A DNA stretch of 64,000 nucleotides from Desertifilum tharense IPPAS B-1220 (GCF_001746915.1 NZ_MJGC01000038.1:54094-118093), one strand, 5' to 3'; shown: positions 1-10,786, numbered from the stretch's first letter. Program-made: numbers and translations. The notes: a model not told the origin generated them from the letters alone.

Positions 1-593
1 CCGTAGGTATCGTTAAATCGCTTAAAAAAGTCAATATCGCATAATACCAACGAGATCGGTAATTCTTCGCGAGCCATTCGCCGCCACTCTTGATCGAGGT
101 ATTCATCAAAACGGCGACGATTTGCCACTTGGGTTAAGCCATCTAAAGAAACCAGTTGTTTGAGGCGTTCGTTGGCTTCTTCGAGTTGGCGTTGCAGTCG
201 CGCTTGGTGTAGCAGTCGCTTCACCCGTTGGCGCAAAACTGCCCAGTGAATGGGTTTGGTGACATAATCGCTTGCCCCAACTTCAAAAGCGCGATCGACG
301 GATTGCTGATCTTCTAAACCCGTAATCATTAAAACGGGGGTATGTTCTGCGCCGGGGTGTGTCATAATTTGCGAGCAGCACTCAAACCCATCCATCACGG
401 GCATCAGGGCATCTAACAGCACTAAGTTGGGCTGATTGGTTTTGTAAGCCTCTAATCCCTTTTCGCCATTAATCGCTTCAATGACTTGATAGCGCTCTCG
501 TTCTAAACATTGACGCAACTGCATTCGCATAAATCGATCGTCATCAACAATCAGAATTATGGAAGTTTCAGACGGTGCGGCAGAAGCGTTCAT
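1..593 (-). CDS. Response regulator with GGDEF domain (partial, C-terminus outside window)
   Basis: My own translation of the minus strand from the ATG at 591-593 is open to the window edge. Residues about 10-130 form a receiver domain: an acidic pocket (IVDDD), a phospho-acceptor Asp in LLDALMPVMDGFE, and a conserved Lys in YVTKPI. A short coiled linker follows, then the start of a diguanylate cyclase domain (LTQVANRRRFDEYL, then LVLCDIDFFKRFND). The GGDEF signature itself lies beyond the edge, so catalytic competence cannot be judged. It starts 14 bases after the hybrid kinase stop and on the same strand. It is therefore probably the output partner of that kinase, linking phosphorelay to c-di-GMP synthesis; this pairing is inference from position. 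Confidence 0.9.
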   Translation of the reverse strand, partial: MNASAAPSETSIILIVDDDRFMRMQLRQCLERERYQVIEAINGEKGLEAYKTNQPNLVLLDALMPVMDGFECCSQIMTHPGAEHTPVLMITGLEDQQSVDRAFEVGASDYVTKPIHWAVLRQRVKRLLHQARLQRQLEEANERLKQLVSLDGLTQVANRRRFDEYLDQEWRRMAREELPISLVLCDIDFFKRFNDTY

Positions 594-607
594 AGGCATT
601 ATTGAGT

Positions 608-3600
608 TTAGCGTATTCGTTGCAAGGCGATTTTAACCCGCTCGTATTCTGCAACGAGTGCAGCTACTTGGCTTTGAATGAGTGCGAGTTGCTGGGAATT
701 GTCCACTAATTCTGGGGAGAATCGAGTTAACTGCTCGATCTCTTGACACCGTTGTACGAGGTGGGTGGCTCCAAAAGATGCACTACTGGATTTTAGAGTA
801 TGCGCTGCTCGATATAAAGCAGGAATATCTGATTGAGCGATCGCCGTTTGCATATTTTCAATCCAGTAGGGGGATTCTTGTAAATAGCAATCGATTAAAT
901 CGCGAATTGCTTCTGGGGGAACATCGCCAATCAAATCCTTCAGCGCCGCAATGGATACGGGATCGGGTAAATTTAAACTCGGCGGCGGGCTGTCTTCTAG
1001 ATCGGGTGGAATGGGAGATTTACAGAGCGCTTGCTTGAGGTGTTCCAAGCGAACCGGTTTGCTGACATAATCGTTCATCCCGGCGGATAAGCACTCTTCG
1101 CGATCGCCTTGCATGGCATTAGCCGTCATCGCAATAATCCAAGGTTGAGTTCCCTTATAGAATGCCCGAATTTGGCGCGTTGCTTCTAAACCATCCATTT
1201 CTGGCATCTGCACATCCATCAGGATCGTATCGTAAGGCTGCCGCTCTAACGCTTGTAGCACTTCTAAACCATTGGCCACCACATCCGCCCGATAGCCCAA
1301 ACGGTTGAGCAATTGCAACGCCACTTTCTGATTCACCGCATTATCTTCTGCAACTAGCAAGCGTAAAGGATGATGCCTGCCAATTTGGGCATCTTGTTGA
1401 ACGCCTTGCAAATCGTGGGATTGCACCACCACAGGCTGCTGGCGAATGACTTGCACCAGAGCGTTGTACAGTTGAGATTGCTTAATCGGCTTGCTTAAAA
1501 TTGTTGAAAATACGGCAGAATCCAATTGGGGTTTGCCCATTGAAGTCAGCAGCACCAGCGGTAAACCCACGCGATCCGGCAATTGACGAATGGCTTCGGC
1601 TAGCGCTAATCCATCCATATGAGGCATTTGCATATCTAAAATAGCCAGATCGAAGCTATCCCCCGCTTGCAACCATTCCAGCGCCTCGACAGCCGACTCA
1701 GCAGCCCTCGGAAGCATCTGCCAAGACTGGGCTTGCAGTACCAGCATTTTCCGATTCGTCGCGTTATCATCCACAATCAGCAGCCGCTTGCCCTGAAGAT
1801 AAGGTAAGGCATCCGCTAAACTTTCTACGGCTAGGTGTTCTGCGGTTTGGGCAACGATAGTAAAGTAAAATGCCGAGCCAATACCGGGTTGACTGTTCAC
1901 CCAAATTTCTCCGCCCATGAGTTCGCACAGTCGCTTGCTAATTGCCAATCCTAACCCCGTACCGCCGTATTGTCGCGTTGTGGATGCATCCACTTGACTA
2001 AAGGGTTTAAATAATCGGTCTAAACGTTCTGGGGGAATGCCAATTCCGGTATCTTTAACCGTAAACTCGATGCTGTATTGCGCCGGATGGACGTTCAAAG
2101 AAGCCCCCAAGCGTTGAGCGGTGACGGAAACGACAACTTCACCTTTGCTGGTAAATTTAACGGCATTACTCAGCAAGTTGACTAAAATTTGTCGCAGGCG
2201 CGTCACATCCCCTAAAATCCATTGGGGAGCAGCCGGATCGATTAAGTAGGCGAGTTCGAGTTTTTTCTCGGTGGCTTTGGAGGCGAGAAGATCGAGAGAG
2301 GTTTCAATACATTCGCGCAGGTTAAAGGGTTGTTCTTCGAGTTCGAGTTTGCCCGACTCAATTTTAGAGAAGTCGAGAATATCGTTGATAATGGCAAGCA
2401 GCGTATCGCCACTGTTGCGGATGGTTTCTACAAAGTCTCGCTGCTGGCGATCGAGGGGCATATCGAGCAGCAAGCCTGTCATGCCAATAATGCCATTCAT
2501 GGGGGTGCGGATTTCGTGACTCATCATTGCCAAAAATTCGCTCTTGGCGCGGTTGGCGTTTTCGGCTTCGCGTTTGGCGCGTTCTAATTCGCTATTTTGG
2601 GTGGTGAGTTGCTGGCGCTGGCGGGTTTCTTGTTCGAGCAAGCGGGCTTGAGCCAGGGCAATTCCCAGTTGGGCGGCGACGGCTTCTAGCAGTTCAATTT
2701 CGTCGCTACTCCACTCGCGCAGGGAACTGCATTGATGTAGGGCGATCGCGCCATTGGGTTCGCCTTGATAGGAAGTGCGAATCGCCAGTAACGATTTTAA
2801 GCCAATTTGCCGATAAAATTCAGGACTAGCAGCAGCAGGACGTTCTGGGCGTTGATGAAAGGTGACAATCGGACAATCGCCGGAGAGCATTTGCACCCAT
2901 TCGGGATGCTGGGTTAAGGGAAATTCTTGATTTAAAACTGAGGCATAACCCGGTTCTAGATATTCGGCAACGATGGGAATCCGAGGCTGTGCCCGATCGA
3001 GAATATAGGTGTGAATAATGCAGCGGTTGACTTGAAACGCCATACCGATTTGATGGGCGGCGGTGGTAAAAATTCGCTTCACATCTAGACTTTGGCGAAT
3101 TTCTTCGGTAATTTGCTTCAGCAGTAAGGTGCGGTGCAGTTCCCGATGGAGGGCTTCTTGAGCGTGCTTGCGCTCGGTGATATCTTCGATAATATAGGCA
3201 AACCGGGGACGGGTTTCCGCGGAGTTGGCAATCTCGCAAACGGTGGCAGACAGCCAGCGATCGGCTTGGGGCAAATTAAAGCAATATTCAAAGCGTACGG
3301 GTAAAGCGGTGCGCTGGGCTTCCCAACAATGCCCGATCCAGCGCTGAACGTGGCTAGAAGAGGAGAGTTCGCTGGCTCGCCGATTTTGCATGGTTTCGGG
3401 GGTTAGCCCAAAAAAGGCGGCGGCGGTTGAGTTACTAGAACAATAAATCAGATCGCCTTCCACAATTTCTACAATGCCCATCATCATAGAGGCGCTGTTG
3501 AAAAAGCTGCGAAGGGTGGATTCTTGTTCGCGCAGGATGGCTTCGGCGTGTTTGCGATCGCTAATATCAATATTGGTACCCACCATGCGTAGGGGTTTCC

Positions 3601-5740
3601 CTGTTGGATCGTAGCTGACAACTTTGCCGCGTCCGAGTACCCAACACCACTCTCCATCAGGATGAGCATGACCCGAACGCGCTCTAATTCGCAAGCGATG
3701 TTCGAGTTCGTAAATCGGACTTCTGCCCGTCAAATGCTCGCGCAGGGCTTCTTGGACTTTAATAAAATCATCGGGGTGAATTAGCCGTTTCCACACTGAG
3801 ATGCGGTTGGGCAATTCTCCAGGGGCATAACCCACCATCGCTAGGTAGCGCGGGCTGTAGTAACAGTCTCCGGTGGTTAAATTCCAATCCCACAAGCCAT
3901 CCTCTGTACTATCTAAAGCGAGTTGCAAGCGTTCTTCGCTAATTTGCAATAACTCTTGCACTTGCTTGCGTTGGGTGATGTCGATGCGGATCGCCATGTA
4001 TTGAAAGGGATGACCGCGATCGTTGAGAAAGGGGACAATGGTGGTATCTACCCAGTAGTCGCTGCCATCTTTTGCCCGGTTTTTAATCTCGCCATTCCAA
4101 ACTTTACCTTTAGCGATCGTAGACCACATCTTTTGGAAGAATTCCGGCGGATGATAATCGGATTTAATCAGTCGATGGGTTTGTCCGAGGAGTTCTGCGC
4201 GGCTATAGCCAGAAATGGTGCAAAAATGGTCGTTAGCGTAGGTAATGGTGCCGTGGCGATCGGTAATGGCAACGATCGCAGCTTGATCGAGGGCAAATTT
4301 CTGAAATTCGAGTTCTCGTAAAGTCGATTGGAGCGTGTCTTCGGCTTGCTGGCGGGTGGTGATATCGCTCGCAATGCCCATAAAGCCAGCAATGTGTCTC
4401 TCCGCATCGCGCAAAGCCGTGATGGAAAGTAGAACGGGGAAGCGAGATCCGTCTTTGCGGATATAAGTCCATTGGCTTTCGTCGGTGTCATTACGGATCG
4501 CTTTGGCGAACAAGACAGCAATTCCGGGGGCGATGGGTTCGTTGAGTTCTCTCGATAGCTGTTGGGCGCGTTGGATGATTTCCTCGCGATCGTGAAAGAC
4601 TTCTGGGGTAGAAATTCCAATCATTTCTGAGGCGCTGTAACCGAGGAGACGTTCGGCTGTGGCATTCCAGGTTTGAATCATGCCATCGGGCGAAACGGAA
4701 ATAATGGCATAGTTGGCTCCATTCAGCAGGGCTTGCTGCAAAATCAGGGTATCTTGCAGGGTGGACTCAACCTGCTGGCGGGTGGCGTTTTCTTTACTGA
4801 GTGCTTGATTGATGCGTTCGACTTGGCGGATGCGCCGAACATTGGCTTGGAGGAGGTATAGGGCGAGGGCTAAGATCCACGCGATCGCCAATCCTCCCCC
4901 TAGAACTACTTCGGGTAAGGAATTGAGTTGAGATTGGAGCGTTTGGGAGCTGGGTTCAATGCGGATTTGCCAAACAATGTCGTAAAAGGTTAACTGGTTT
5001 TGGCGACAAAAGGCTTCACAGCGGCTGAAATTGGGCGGTGGGGCGTTCCATGAGGGGGGGAGGGCTTGATAAATGAGTTGTCGATCCTCAAAAATGGCGA
5101 TCGCATAACCGCGCTTCACAACTGCGCTAAAGATGGGTTCGAGTAACGATTCCAGGTGAAACGCCGCCACCATCACGCCATCAAATCGGTCATTAGCGAA
5201 GAGGGGAATATGAACTAAAAAGCCTTGACCTACATTTCCGACTAGCTCAATGGTACCTGTTACCGCAATTTGACGGCGATCGCGGACAACGGCTAAGGCG
5301 TTGCGACGGCTCTCTTCACTCTGGGTGCTTTGATTTAATAAATCGCGATCGTCTTGAAAGGGAATTAACCAACGAACCTCCCCAGCCGGGTCGATCCAGT
5401 AAATGCGCTGATAGCTAGGATAATCGTTGATATGAGATTGAGCATCGGCTTCCCATTCGCTTTGGGGCGTTCCGCCTCGGACATTCCACCGATTGGCCAT
5501 ACGCTGAAATCCCAGAATTCGCTGGTTAATTTCGGCGTTGAGTTGACTCTCAGCAGCAATCAGTTCTTGAAAGACCAGATTTTGCACCGAGTTGCGGCTT
5601 TCCGTTCTCAGGGCTTGCCACAAGCCAATACTCCCCAAGGACATACCAACCCCAACCGCCAAAGGAAGTCCCCATTTTTGTAAGGTGATTTTTGCTGAGG
5701 TGGAACGAGAACTAAAAGCCTGCCAAAGATGAAGCAACAT
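608..5740 (-). CDS. Multi-sensor hybrid histidine kinase (sensor-PAS x4-GAF-HisKA-HATPase-REC-REC-HPt)
   Basis: This 1710-residue protein carries a complete phosphorelay in one chain. An N-terminal membrane segment (about 25-45) and a second one (about 278-298) bracket an extracytoplasmic sensor region that resembles CHASE/Cache domains. Four PAS segments follow (near 337, 485, 605 and 745), then a GAF domain (about 860-1030). The HisKA box contains [11 protein letters not shown] with the phospho-acceptor His at about 1075. HATPase_c motifs ([27 protein letters not shown]) run to about 1295. Two receivers follow ([10 protein letters not shown] near 1322 and [10 protein letters not shown] near 1460) and an HPt domain with AAHTLKSSS, His at 1647. 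Both receivers keep an acceptor Asp ([16 protein letters not shown]). The GGDEF regulator lies 14 bases downstream on the same strand. The signal is unknown. Confidence 0.95.
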   Translation of the reverse strand: MLLHLWQAFSSRSTSAKITLQKWGLPLAVGVGMSLGSIGLWQALRTESRNSVQNLVFQELIAAESQLNAEINQRILGFQRMANRWNVRGGTPQSEWEADAQSHINDYPSYQRIYWIDPAGEVRWLIPFQDDRDLLNQSTQSEESRRNALAVVRDRRQIAVTGTIELVGNVGQGFLVHIPLFANDRFDGVMVAAFHLESLLEPIFSAVVKRGYAIAIFEDRQLIYQALPPSWNAPPPNFSRCEAFCRQNQLTFYDIVWQIRIEPSSQTLQSQLNSLPEVVLGGGLAIAWILALALYLLQANVRRIRQVERINQALSKENATRQQVESTLQDTLILQQALLNGANYAIISVSPDGMIQTWNATAERLLGYSASEMIGISTPEVFHDREEIIQRAQQLSRELNEPIAPGIAVLFAKAIRNDTDESQWTYIRKDGSRFPVLLSITALRDAERHIAGFMGIASDITTRQQAEDTLQSTLRELEFQKFALDQAAIVAITDRHGTITYANDHFCTISGYSRAELLGQTHRLIKSDYHPPEFFQKMWSTIAKGKVWNGEIKNRAKDGSDYWVDTTIVPFLNDRGHPFQYMAIRIDITQRKQVQELLQISEERLQLALDSTEDGLWDWNLTTGDCYYSPRYLAMVGYAPGELPNRISVWKRLIHPDDFIKVQEALREHLTGRSPIYELEHRLRIRARSGHAHPDGEWCWVLGRGKVVSYDPTGKPLRMVGTNIDISDRKHAEAILREQESTLRSFFNSASMMMGIVEIVEGDLIYCSSNSTAAAFFGLTPETMQNRRASELSSSSHVQRWIGHCWEAQRTALPVRFEYCFNLPQADRWLSATVCEIANSAETRPRFAYIIEDITERKHAQEALHRELHRTLLLKQITEEIRQSLDVKRIFTTAAHQIGMAFQVNRCIIHTYILDRAQPRIPIVAEYLEPGYASVLNQEFPLTQHPEWVQMLSGDCPIVTFHQRPERPAAASPEFYRQIGLKSLLAIRTSYQGEPNGAIALHQCSSLREWSSDEIELLEAVAAQLGIALAQARLLEQETRQRQQLTTQNSELERAKREAENANRAKSEFLAMMSHEIRTPMNGIIGMTGLLLDMPLDRQQRDFVETIRNSGDTLLAIINDILDFSKIESGKLELEEQPFNLRECIETSLDLLASKATEKKLELAYLIDPAAPQWILGDVTRLRQILVNLLSNAVKFTSKGEVVVSVTAQRLGASLNVHPAQYSIEFTVKDTGIGIPPERLDRLFKPFSQVDASTTRQYGGTGLGLAISKRLCELMGGEIWVNSQPGIGSAFYFTIVAQTAEHLAVESLADALPYLQGKRLLIVDDNATNRKMLVLQAQSWQMLPRAAESAVEALEWLQAGDSFDLAILDMQMPHMDGLALAEAIRQLPDRVGLPLVLLTSMGKPQLDSAVFSTILSKPIKQSQLYNALVQVIRQQPVVVQSHDLQGVQQDAQIGRHHPLRLLVAEDNAVNQKVALQLLNRLGYRADVVANGLEVLQALERQPYDTILMDVQMPEMDGLEATRQIRAFYKGTQPWIIAMTANAMQGDREECLSAGMNDYVSKPVRLEHLKQALCKSPIPPDLEDSPPPSLNLPDPVSIAALKDLIGDVPPEAIRDLIDCYLQESPYWIENMQTAIAQSDIPALYRAAHTLKSSSASFGATHLVQRCQEIEQLTRFSPELVDNSQQLALIQSQVAALVAEYERVKIALQRIR

Positions 5741-5938
5741 TGACTAGGAAAAAATGGGGTTGAATAGCACAAAAAGATGAACTGACCGAGGTTTCACGCA
5801 TTCTGCTAGCTTCTCATGGGGGCGAGTTTGGCACAGAACGCAATGCAGACAAGGGTCGCGATTCTCGAACTCAGGCAAGCGAACAATAGAACGCCTGCTG
5901 CGTGTAACAATAAGTATATTTTAGGGGCTACCCCGATC

Positions 5939-6436
5939 GTGAATTTGCAGATTAGCCAACAGTATTTACAACAGATCTGCCAACAGGTCGAACGCCATTA
6001 TCCTCAAGAGTCCTGTGGTTTATTGCTCGGTCGGGTTGTAGCGCAGGTGAATTGCATTGTCGAGATTTACCCCACGGAAAATAGCTGGGATGAAGCCGAT
6101 CTCACAGCATTTGCGGCGGTTAGCGGTTCGGCAAGTTTGGGGGGTAGCCGTCGGGAACGGTATGCGATCGCACCTCAAACGCTGCTGCAAGTTCAACGCC
6201 AAGCCCGCGATCGCGATTTGCAGATTGTTGGGGTTTACCATTCTCACCCCGATCATCCCGCTAGCCCCTCGGAATTCGATCGCGCGATCGCCTGGCCGCA
6301 ATACTCCTATCTGATCTTATCCGTCCTGCAAGGTCAGGTTCGCGACCATCGGAGCTGGCGGCTGGACGAACAGCATCAATTTCAAGAAGAAAAGATTCTT
6401 TACACAAACGCAGCAGAAATCGACAAATCGCTTTAA
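5939..6436 (+). CDS. M67-family JAMM/MPN+ metallopeptidase
   Basis: The protein has the JAMM zinc-peptidase layout: an upstream Glu in PQESCGLLLG, then YHSHPDHPASPSEFD, which gives H-x-H, Ser and Asp in the expected spacing. Bacterial members cleave isopeptide or peptide bonds next to ubiquitin-like or sulfur-carrier proteins, or act on cysteine adducts of such carriers. The frame is open from an ATG at 5816, but the 41 extra N-terminal residues look non-conserved. I prefer the GTG at 5939, which gives 165 residues and begins just before the MPN fold; the ATG at 5843 is another option. The E1-like adenylyltransferase-rhodanese gene follows 95 bases downstream on the same strand. That fits a joint role in sulfur-carrier processing; this link is inference. 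Confidence 0.85.
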   Translation: MNLQISQQYLQQICQQVERHYPQESCGLLLGRVVAQVNCIVEIYPTENSWDEADLTAFAAVSGSASLGGSRRERYAIAPQTLLQVQRQARDRDLQIVGVYHSHPDHPASPSEFDRAIAWPQYSYLILSVLQGQVRDHRSWRLDEQHQFQEEKILYTNAAEIDKSL

Positions 6437-6531
6437 AATTAGAGTCCCCTCAGCCCATAACAGCGAATCGACGCAAACCCCGTGAATGCGTTAAATTCGT
6501 TTGAGTTCAGTCCTCGCGTTGCTAATTTGCC

Positions 6532-7704
6532 ATGCTCAATCCTAATCTCGAAGAGATTCAGCTTACTAAAGAAGACTACGAGCGATATTCTCGTCACCTG
6601 ATCCTGCCAGAAATTGGCTTAGACGGTCAAAAGCGCCTGAAAGCCGCCAGCGTTCTGTGTATTGGAACCGGCGGACTCGGTTCGCCCCTGTTACTCTATC
6701 TAGCCGCCGCCGGGATCGGTCGGATCGGCATTGTTGACTTTGATGTTGTAGACTATTCCAACCTCCAACGCCAAGTCATTCACGGGACCTCCTGGGTGGG
6801 GAAACCTAAAATTGAGTCTGCCAAAAATCGCATTCTCGAAATTAACCCAGACTGCCAAGTAGACTTATACGAAACCCGTATCAGTTCGGAAAATGCCCTG
6901 CAAATTGTTGAACCTTACGATATCGTCATCGATGGTACCGACAATTTCCCCACCCGCTATCTAGTCAACGACGCCTGCGTTTTACTCAACAAACCCAACG
7001 TCTACGGGTCCATTTTCCGTTTTGAAGGACAAGCCACCGTCTTTAACTACCAAGATGGCCCCAACTACCGCGACTTGTATCCCGAACCCCCACCGCCGGG
7101 AATGGTTCCCTCCTGTGCAGAAGGGGGCGTGTTAGGGATTCTACCGGGCATTATTGGCGTCATCCAAGCCACAGAAGCCGTCAAAATTATTACCGGTGCC
7201 GGAACCACCCTCAGCGGGCGTTTATTGCTCTACAATGCCCTTGAAATGAAGTTCCGGGAATTGAAGTTACGACCGAACCCCAAACGCCCAGTTATCGAAA
7301 AACTGATTGACTACGAAGAATTTTGTGGCATTCCTCAAGCAAAAATGGCAGAAGCACAACAACAAGCATCTCTCCCAGAGATGACAGTTCAAGAACTCAA
7401 GCAACTCATTGACAGCGGCGCGAAAGATTTTGTGCTGTTGGATGTTCGCAACCCCAATGAATACGAAATTGCTAAAATTCCCGGTTCTGTCTTGGTTCCT
7501 CTACCGGATATTGAGAACGGAACGGGGGTTGAGCAAGTTAAAGAGTTGCTGAACGGTCACAAGTTAATTGCTCATTGTAAGATGGGCGGTCGTTCATCTA
7601 AAGCCCTAGGGATTCTCAAAGCCGCAGGTATCGAAGGAACAAACGTCAAAGGCGGAATTACCGCTTGGAGTCGCGAAGTAGATGCTTCGGTTCCAGAATA
7701 CTAA
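6532..7704 (+). CDS. moeB: Adenylyltransferase/sulfurtransferase, MoeB-rhodanese fusion (MoeZ type)
   Basis: This 390-residue protein has an N-terminal E1-like ThiF/MoeB domain (about 10-250) with the nucleotide loop GTGGLGSPLL, a DxxDN-type metal/adenylate motif (VIDGTDNFPTR) and the conserved PSCAEGGVLGILPG segment. A C-terminal rhodanese domain (about 285-385) follows, with an active-site Cys in AHCKMGGRSSK. Such proteins activate the C-terminal Gly-Gly of a sulfur carrier (MoaD/ThiS/CysO type) by adenylation and then transfer persulfide sulfur, serving molybdopterin, thiamine or cysteine synthesis. No carrier gene is visible next to it, so the partner is unknown. The JAMM peptidase gene lies immediately upstream. 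A hairpin ending in a T-rich run follows the stop. Confidence 0.93.
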   Translation: MLNPNLEEIQLTKEDYERYSRHLILPEIGLDGQKRLKAASVLCIGTGGLGSPLLLYLAAAGIGRIGIVDFDVVDYSNLQRQVIHGTSWVGKPKIESAKNRILEINPDCQVDLYETRISSENALQIVEPYDIVIDGTDNFPTRYLVNDACVLLNKPNVYGSIFRFEGQATVFNYQDGPNYRDLYPEPPPPGMVPSCAEGGVLGILPGIIGVIQATEAVKIITGAGTTLSGRLLLYNALEMKFRELKLRPNPKRPVIEKLIDYEEFCGIPQAKMAEAQQQASLPEMTVQELKQLIDSGAKDFVLLDVRNPNEYEIAKIPGSVLVPLPDIENGTGVEQVKELLNGHKLIAHCKMGGRSSKALGILKAAGIEGTNVKGGITAWSREVDASVPEY

Positions 7705-7728
7705 AGTCTAAATCGGGTTTTAACTGAG

Positions 7729-7767
7729 GGAGTGGTGAGTCAATTGAGACTCATCGCTCCTTTCTTA
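7729..7767 (+). terminator. Probable terminator after moeB
   Basis: Inverted repeat GGGAGtggTGAGTC / GACTCAtcgCTCC around an AATTGA loop, followed by TTTCTT, 24 bases after the moeB stop. The stem has a small internal mismatch region. Its position and the T-rich tail suit Rho-independent termination. Confidence 0.6.
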
Positions 7768-8199
7768 ACAGGACTGCCAAAAGTTTAACGGTATCCCTCT
7801 TCTGTCACTTTCCGGTTTTTCGTAGGATTAGTAATTCCTAAAAACAAGGTATGCTGAGCTATGCGGGGGTTGGCGATCGCATTTTGACTCATTTCGGATC
7901 TCTCAGAATTTCTCCTCAGAAAAAATGGCGCGATTGCTTACTCTATCTACGCTCTAGGATTTAGAAAACGCAAGGCTTTTCGGAGAATGACAGAAGAGGG
8001 ATATCCAATATCATAAATCCACAGTAACCTTACTGTCCCCATCGAGGGTAAAGCAGCATAACGGTGAAGTTGTGCGGCGGCAGATAACCTTGAACTCTCC
8101 ACCGATAACCTCTGTTCCGTCCGCACCAACGCAGTGTTAGATCGCGACATGATAGTTACAAAATAACAGCAGGTATTAATTGTTAACTTTTATCAAAGG
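7768..8199. other. Intergenic region without a convincing gene
   Basis: About 430 bases between moeB (plus) and the 3' end of the OLD nuclease gene (minus). A 67-codon minus-strand frame (7947-8150) is open here, but it has no recognisable domain or convincing ribosome-binding site, so I do not call it. I see no tRNA-like or strong hairpin structure besides the moeB terminator. Confidence 0.5.
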
Positions 8200-10458
8200 C
8201 TAGTTGATTTGCATACAATCAACAAACCTCTTGAGTATGCCTTTGACTTCTGAATCAATTTCATGTTCTTCCATCAAAGATGCTAATCTTGCAGAATCCC
8301 TTTCTTTATTGAACCGTACTTCAAATAACTTACACAAACTATCCAACAGTAGATCGCCTGGAACCAAATCTCGCTTTTTAGCTGACCAATTGCTCTCAAC
8401 TAACTTGGTTTGCTCCTCAATGATTTTTTCTAATTCTTCTTCTAATTGTGTTAATTTCTCTTTCTGGTTGTTGTACTCTTCTTTGAGCCTATCAATCAAG
8501 GTGGTTCCAGAGCCAAAGTCTAGAACAGCATTACGGTTGGGATATATTGGAAGGCAAGCAATCCTCGCAACTCGACGCTCTATAGCAATATCCTTTAAAG
8601 CATCAGCACACGTATCGATACCTTTTTCTATCTCAGCTATATCAATCTTTTTGGGATCTTTGACTCCTAACAATTGATATTTAAGATCAATAAATTTTGC
8701 AATTACCTTTGGGCACAAAAGGTAATTTTCAAGTTCGCGTTTCTTTAGAACTATTAATTCTGCCTTGTCACCAAGCTGCGTTGCGAGACGCTTAACTTCA
8801 GCTTCTTCACGCTCATCACGATCTAACATAAAGAAAACTGATACACGACGCTTACTGAGAAAGTTAATTGTCGCTTCTGTCGCAAAGTGAGCTAAGTTTC
8901 TTACACCTCCCATAGGCACAAAGCCTACACTTGCTTGTGCAAGATTTACACCATATATAGAAGCCCATTCACGAATTACGTCTTCATCAGTCGGTCCTTC
9001 CACAAAGACGAGCCTATCAAACATAAAAAGCGAACTTAATCTAATGCCAAGCTCACGAGGAATACTCTGCTCTGCCTCCTCAACATTGATCATCTGAATA
9101 GTTGTTGAGTTGTCGCGAGAAGCGAGATAAACATTTCTCATCTCTGCTGTATCTAAAAAGTTCGTAGAGTGAGTTGTAATGAATATCTGGCAGTCCTTTC
9201 CAATTGACTTTAAATATCGCATCATGCTTGTTTCAAGAGCAGGATGTAAATGAATCTCAGGCTCTTCAACGAGAAGAATGTTAGGGCGATTAAGTTCGTA
9301 GTCTAAAATTAATCTTAATGCTTCACGAATCCCTGCACCGTTAACCTGAACAAGAAAACGGTCTACGTCAAGCTCGGCTTCTGGATCTTCAGTTGTGCCC
9401 GTTTTGTTAGCTCGAAATGCATCAATATCAACTCCTAAAAGAGCTGAGACAGTATCTTGAATTGCGCGAAGCTTTTCTGGACCCCCTCGCGTAACTTTAA
9501 GGTCAAGCAATTGAGAAGCTTCGCGTCTTCCGATTGGTTCTCTTCGCTCAGTAAGATACAAAACACTCATCTCACCAATTCGTCTCATTAAGTTAAGAGC
9601 ATAATGCGGGACGGATGATTCTTGCCCTGAAAAGCTATTAATTCGCTGTTTAATTGGCTCTGTCTTAAGGCTAATTGCTTCTTCTTGTAAGCTATCTATT
9701 AGAGAAGAAATTGCGTCTGTAAAATCACTTCTCGACTCTACACTTTGAATAATTGATTCAAGTTTACTTGCTAAACTGCTTGTTAGCCTTATACGTGATC
9801 GACTCATTACTCCGAACAACAGTCGTTCCGAAAAAGCAGATGGATTAGCTTTTAGACGCTTCCAATCATCCTCATCTAGCCGCTTAAATTTGTCGGAAAC
9901 AATTGAACTAAGCTGCTCTATTTCATTTTCTAATTCTTGTGAGCGTCTTGCTTTGTCACTCAGTTCCTTAGCAGCTTTGGAGGTGACTTCCAGAAGAGTA
10001 TGAACAACACATTCTTCTGATATTGTTGAAGAATTTGGCTTGCATAATACTATCTGATTAACATATCCAAATGGTTCTGGATCATTCATAACCTCTAAAG
10101 TCATTGCCAACCTTAATTCCGAATCAATTCCATTTACTGAATTTTTAACTTGCGGTGATTCGGAAACGATATCTTGAATTAGGCTGTCCCTCTCAGCAAG
10201 TGATAACTGAAAGAAAATAGTGATTTTTATTGTTTTTTCTAGCAAGTTGTCATAGTGATCGATGGAATCCCCAATAGGCAACTTAAGAACAACAGGTTCA
10301 CCCTTTTTTAGAGATAAAAAAAAAGCATTAATAGCTAGAAGAATATTGGATTTTCCTGCATTGTTTTTTCCAACAATCACGTTGAACCCACCACAATCCC
10401 CAAGAACTATTTCTTGGATGCTTCTGAAGTTTTGAATATTTACTGCTTCTAGCTTCAT
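8200..10458 (-). CDS. OLD-family ATP-dependent endonuclease (AAA ATPase-TOPRIM)
   Basis: The N-terminal ABC-type ATPase half begins MKLEAVNIQNFRSIQEI, with a Walker A loop GKNNAGKSN at about 31-39. The Walker B/signature region ILLVEEPEIHLHP (near 391) and a switch His in FITTHSTNF follow. The second half is a TOPRIM nuclease domain with the catalytic Glu in VFVEGPTDED (about 482) and the acidic pair in FFMLDRDERE (about 543). The C-terminal tail is charged and coiled. OLD proteins are nucleases that can act in phage defence (P2 Old; GajA in Gabija). No UvrD-like GajB helicase or reverse transcriptase is next to it, so it looks like a solitary class 1 type. The gene is visibly more AT-rich than its neighbours and has no HIP1-dense stretches, which suggests transfer. 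Its role as a defence gene is inference. Confidence 0.9.
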   Translation of the reverse strand: MKLEAVNIQNFRSIQEIVLGDCGGFNVIVGKNNAGKSNILLAINAFFLSLKKGEPVVLKLPIGDSIDHYDNLLEKTIKITIFFQLSLAERDSLIQDIVSESPQVKNSVNGIDSELRLAMTLEVMNDPEPFGYVNQIVLCKPNSSTISEECVVHTLLEVTSKAAKELSDKARRSQELENEIEQLSSIVSDKFKRLDEDDWKRLKANPSAFSERLLFGVMSRSRIRLTSSLASKLESIIQSVESRSDFTDAISSLIDSLQEEAISLKTEPIKQRINSFSGQESSVPHYALNLMRRIGEMSVLYLTERREPIGRREASQLLDLKVTRGGPEKLRAIQDTVSALLGVDIDAFRANKTGTTEDPEAELDVDRFLVQVNGAGIREALRLILDYELNRPNILLVEEPEIHLHPALETSMMRYLKSIGKDCQIFITTHSTNFLDTAEMRNVYLASRDNSTTIQMINVEEAEQSIPRELGIRLSSLFMFDRLVFVEGPTDEDVIREWASIYGVNLAQASVGFVPMGGVRNLAHFATEATINFLSKRRVSVFFMLDRDEREEAEVKRLATQLGDKAELIVLKKRELENYLLCPKVIAKFIDLKYQLLGVKDPKKIDIAEIEKGIDTCADALKDIAIERRVARIACLPIYPNRNAVLDFGSGTTLIDRLKEEYNNQKEKLTQLEEELEKIIEEQTKLVESNWSAKKRDLVPGDLLLDSLCKLFEVRFNKERDSARLASLMEEHEIDSEVKGILKRFVDCMQIN

Positions 10459-10786
10459 GCTTTATCTAACCTAGTATGACTTAACACAGCATAGCAAAAG
10501 TAGAGGAGCATATTGACTGAATTGATTTCAGCCAATAAGGAATCTTTAGGATTGTCACCACCGAGGACTAAGCGATCTAACAATTTATTGTACAGAGTAA
10601 TTCTGTAGATCCGTCCGTATTGGGTGAATGAATTAATCTTTCACTGTAGCTCCACCCCAAAGAGCGAGATCTACAGCAAGGCTGTTGTGTATCCGCCTCA
10701 ATTAAGGTGGATCTACAGCTAAGTTCTGTATATCCGCCCTAGCAATTTCAGCACTCAGAAAGGGGGGAAGAAGAAAGAACATGCGA
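10459..10786. other. Upstream region of the OLD gene with hairpin repeats
   Basis: This 328-base gap lies between the OLD gene start and the stop of the small secreted protein gene, both on the minus strand. No coding frame is convincing. The right half holds the GATCTACAGC...TATCCGCC repeats listed separately. The OLD promoter must lie here, but I could not pick out a clear -10/-35 pair. Confidence 0.5.
10600..10738. repeat. Short repeats GATCTACAGC-N-TATCCGCC, with an inverted half copy
   Basis: Two direct copies share GATCTACAGC (10668-10677 and 10710-10719) followed by TATCCGCC (10690-10697 and 10731-10738), a period of about 42 bases. A half copy in opposite orientation (TTCTGTAGATCC) lies near 10601. 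The second copy can fold as GGATCTACAG / CTGTATATCC with one mismatch. Function is unknown; it could be a small palindromic dispersed repeat or a structured 3' region for the gene upstream. Confidence 0.6.

Noticed and set aside
7947..8150. 67-codon minus-strand open frame between moeB and the OLD gene
   Set aside because: No domain, no good ribosome-binding site, and no obvious partner; the composition looks non-coding.
8200..10458. Gabija-type defence operon
   Set aside because: The OLD protein resembles GajA in domains, but no GajB-like helicase is encoded next to it on either side.
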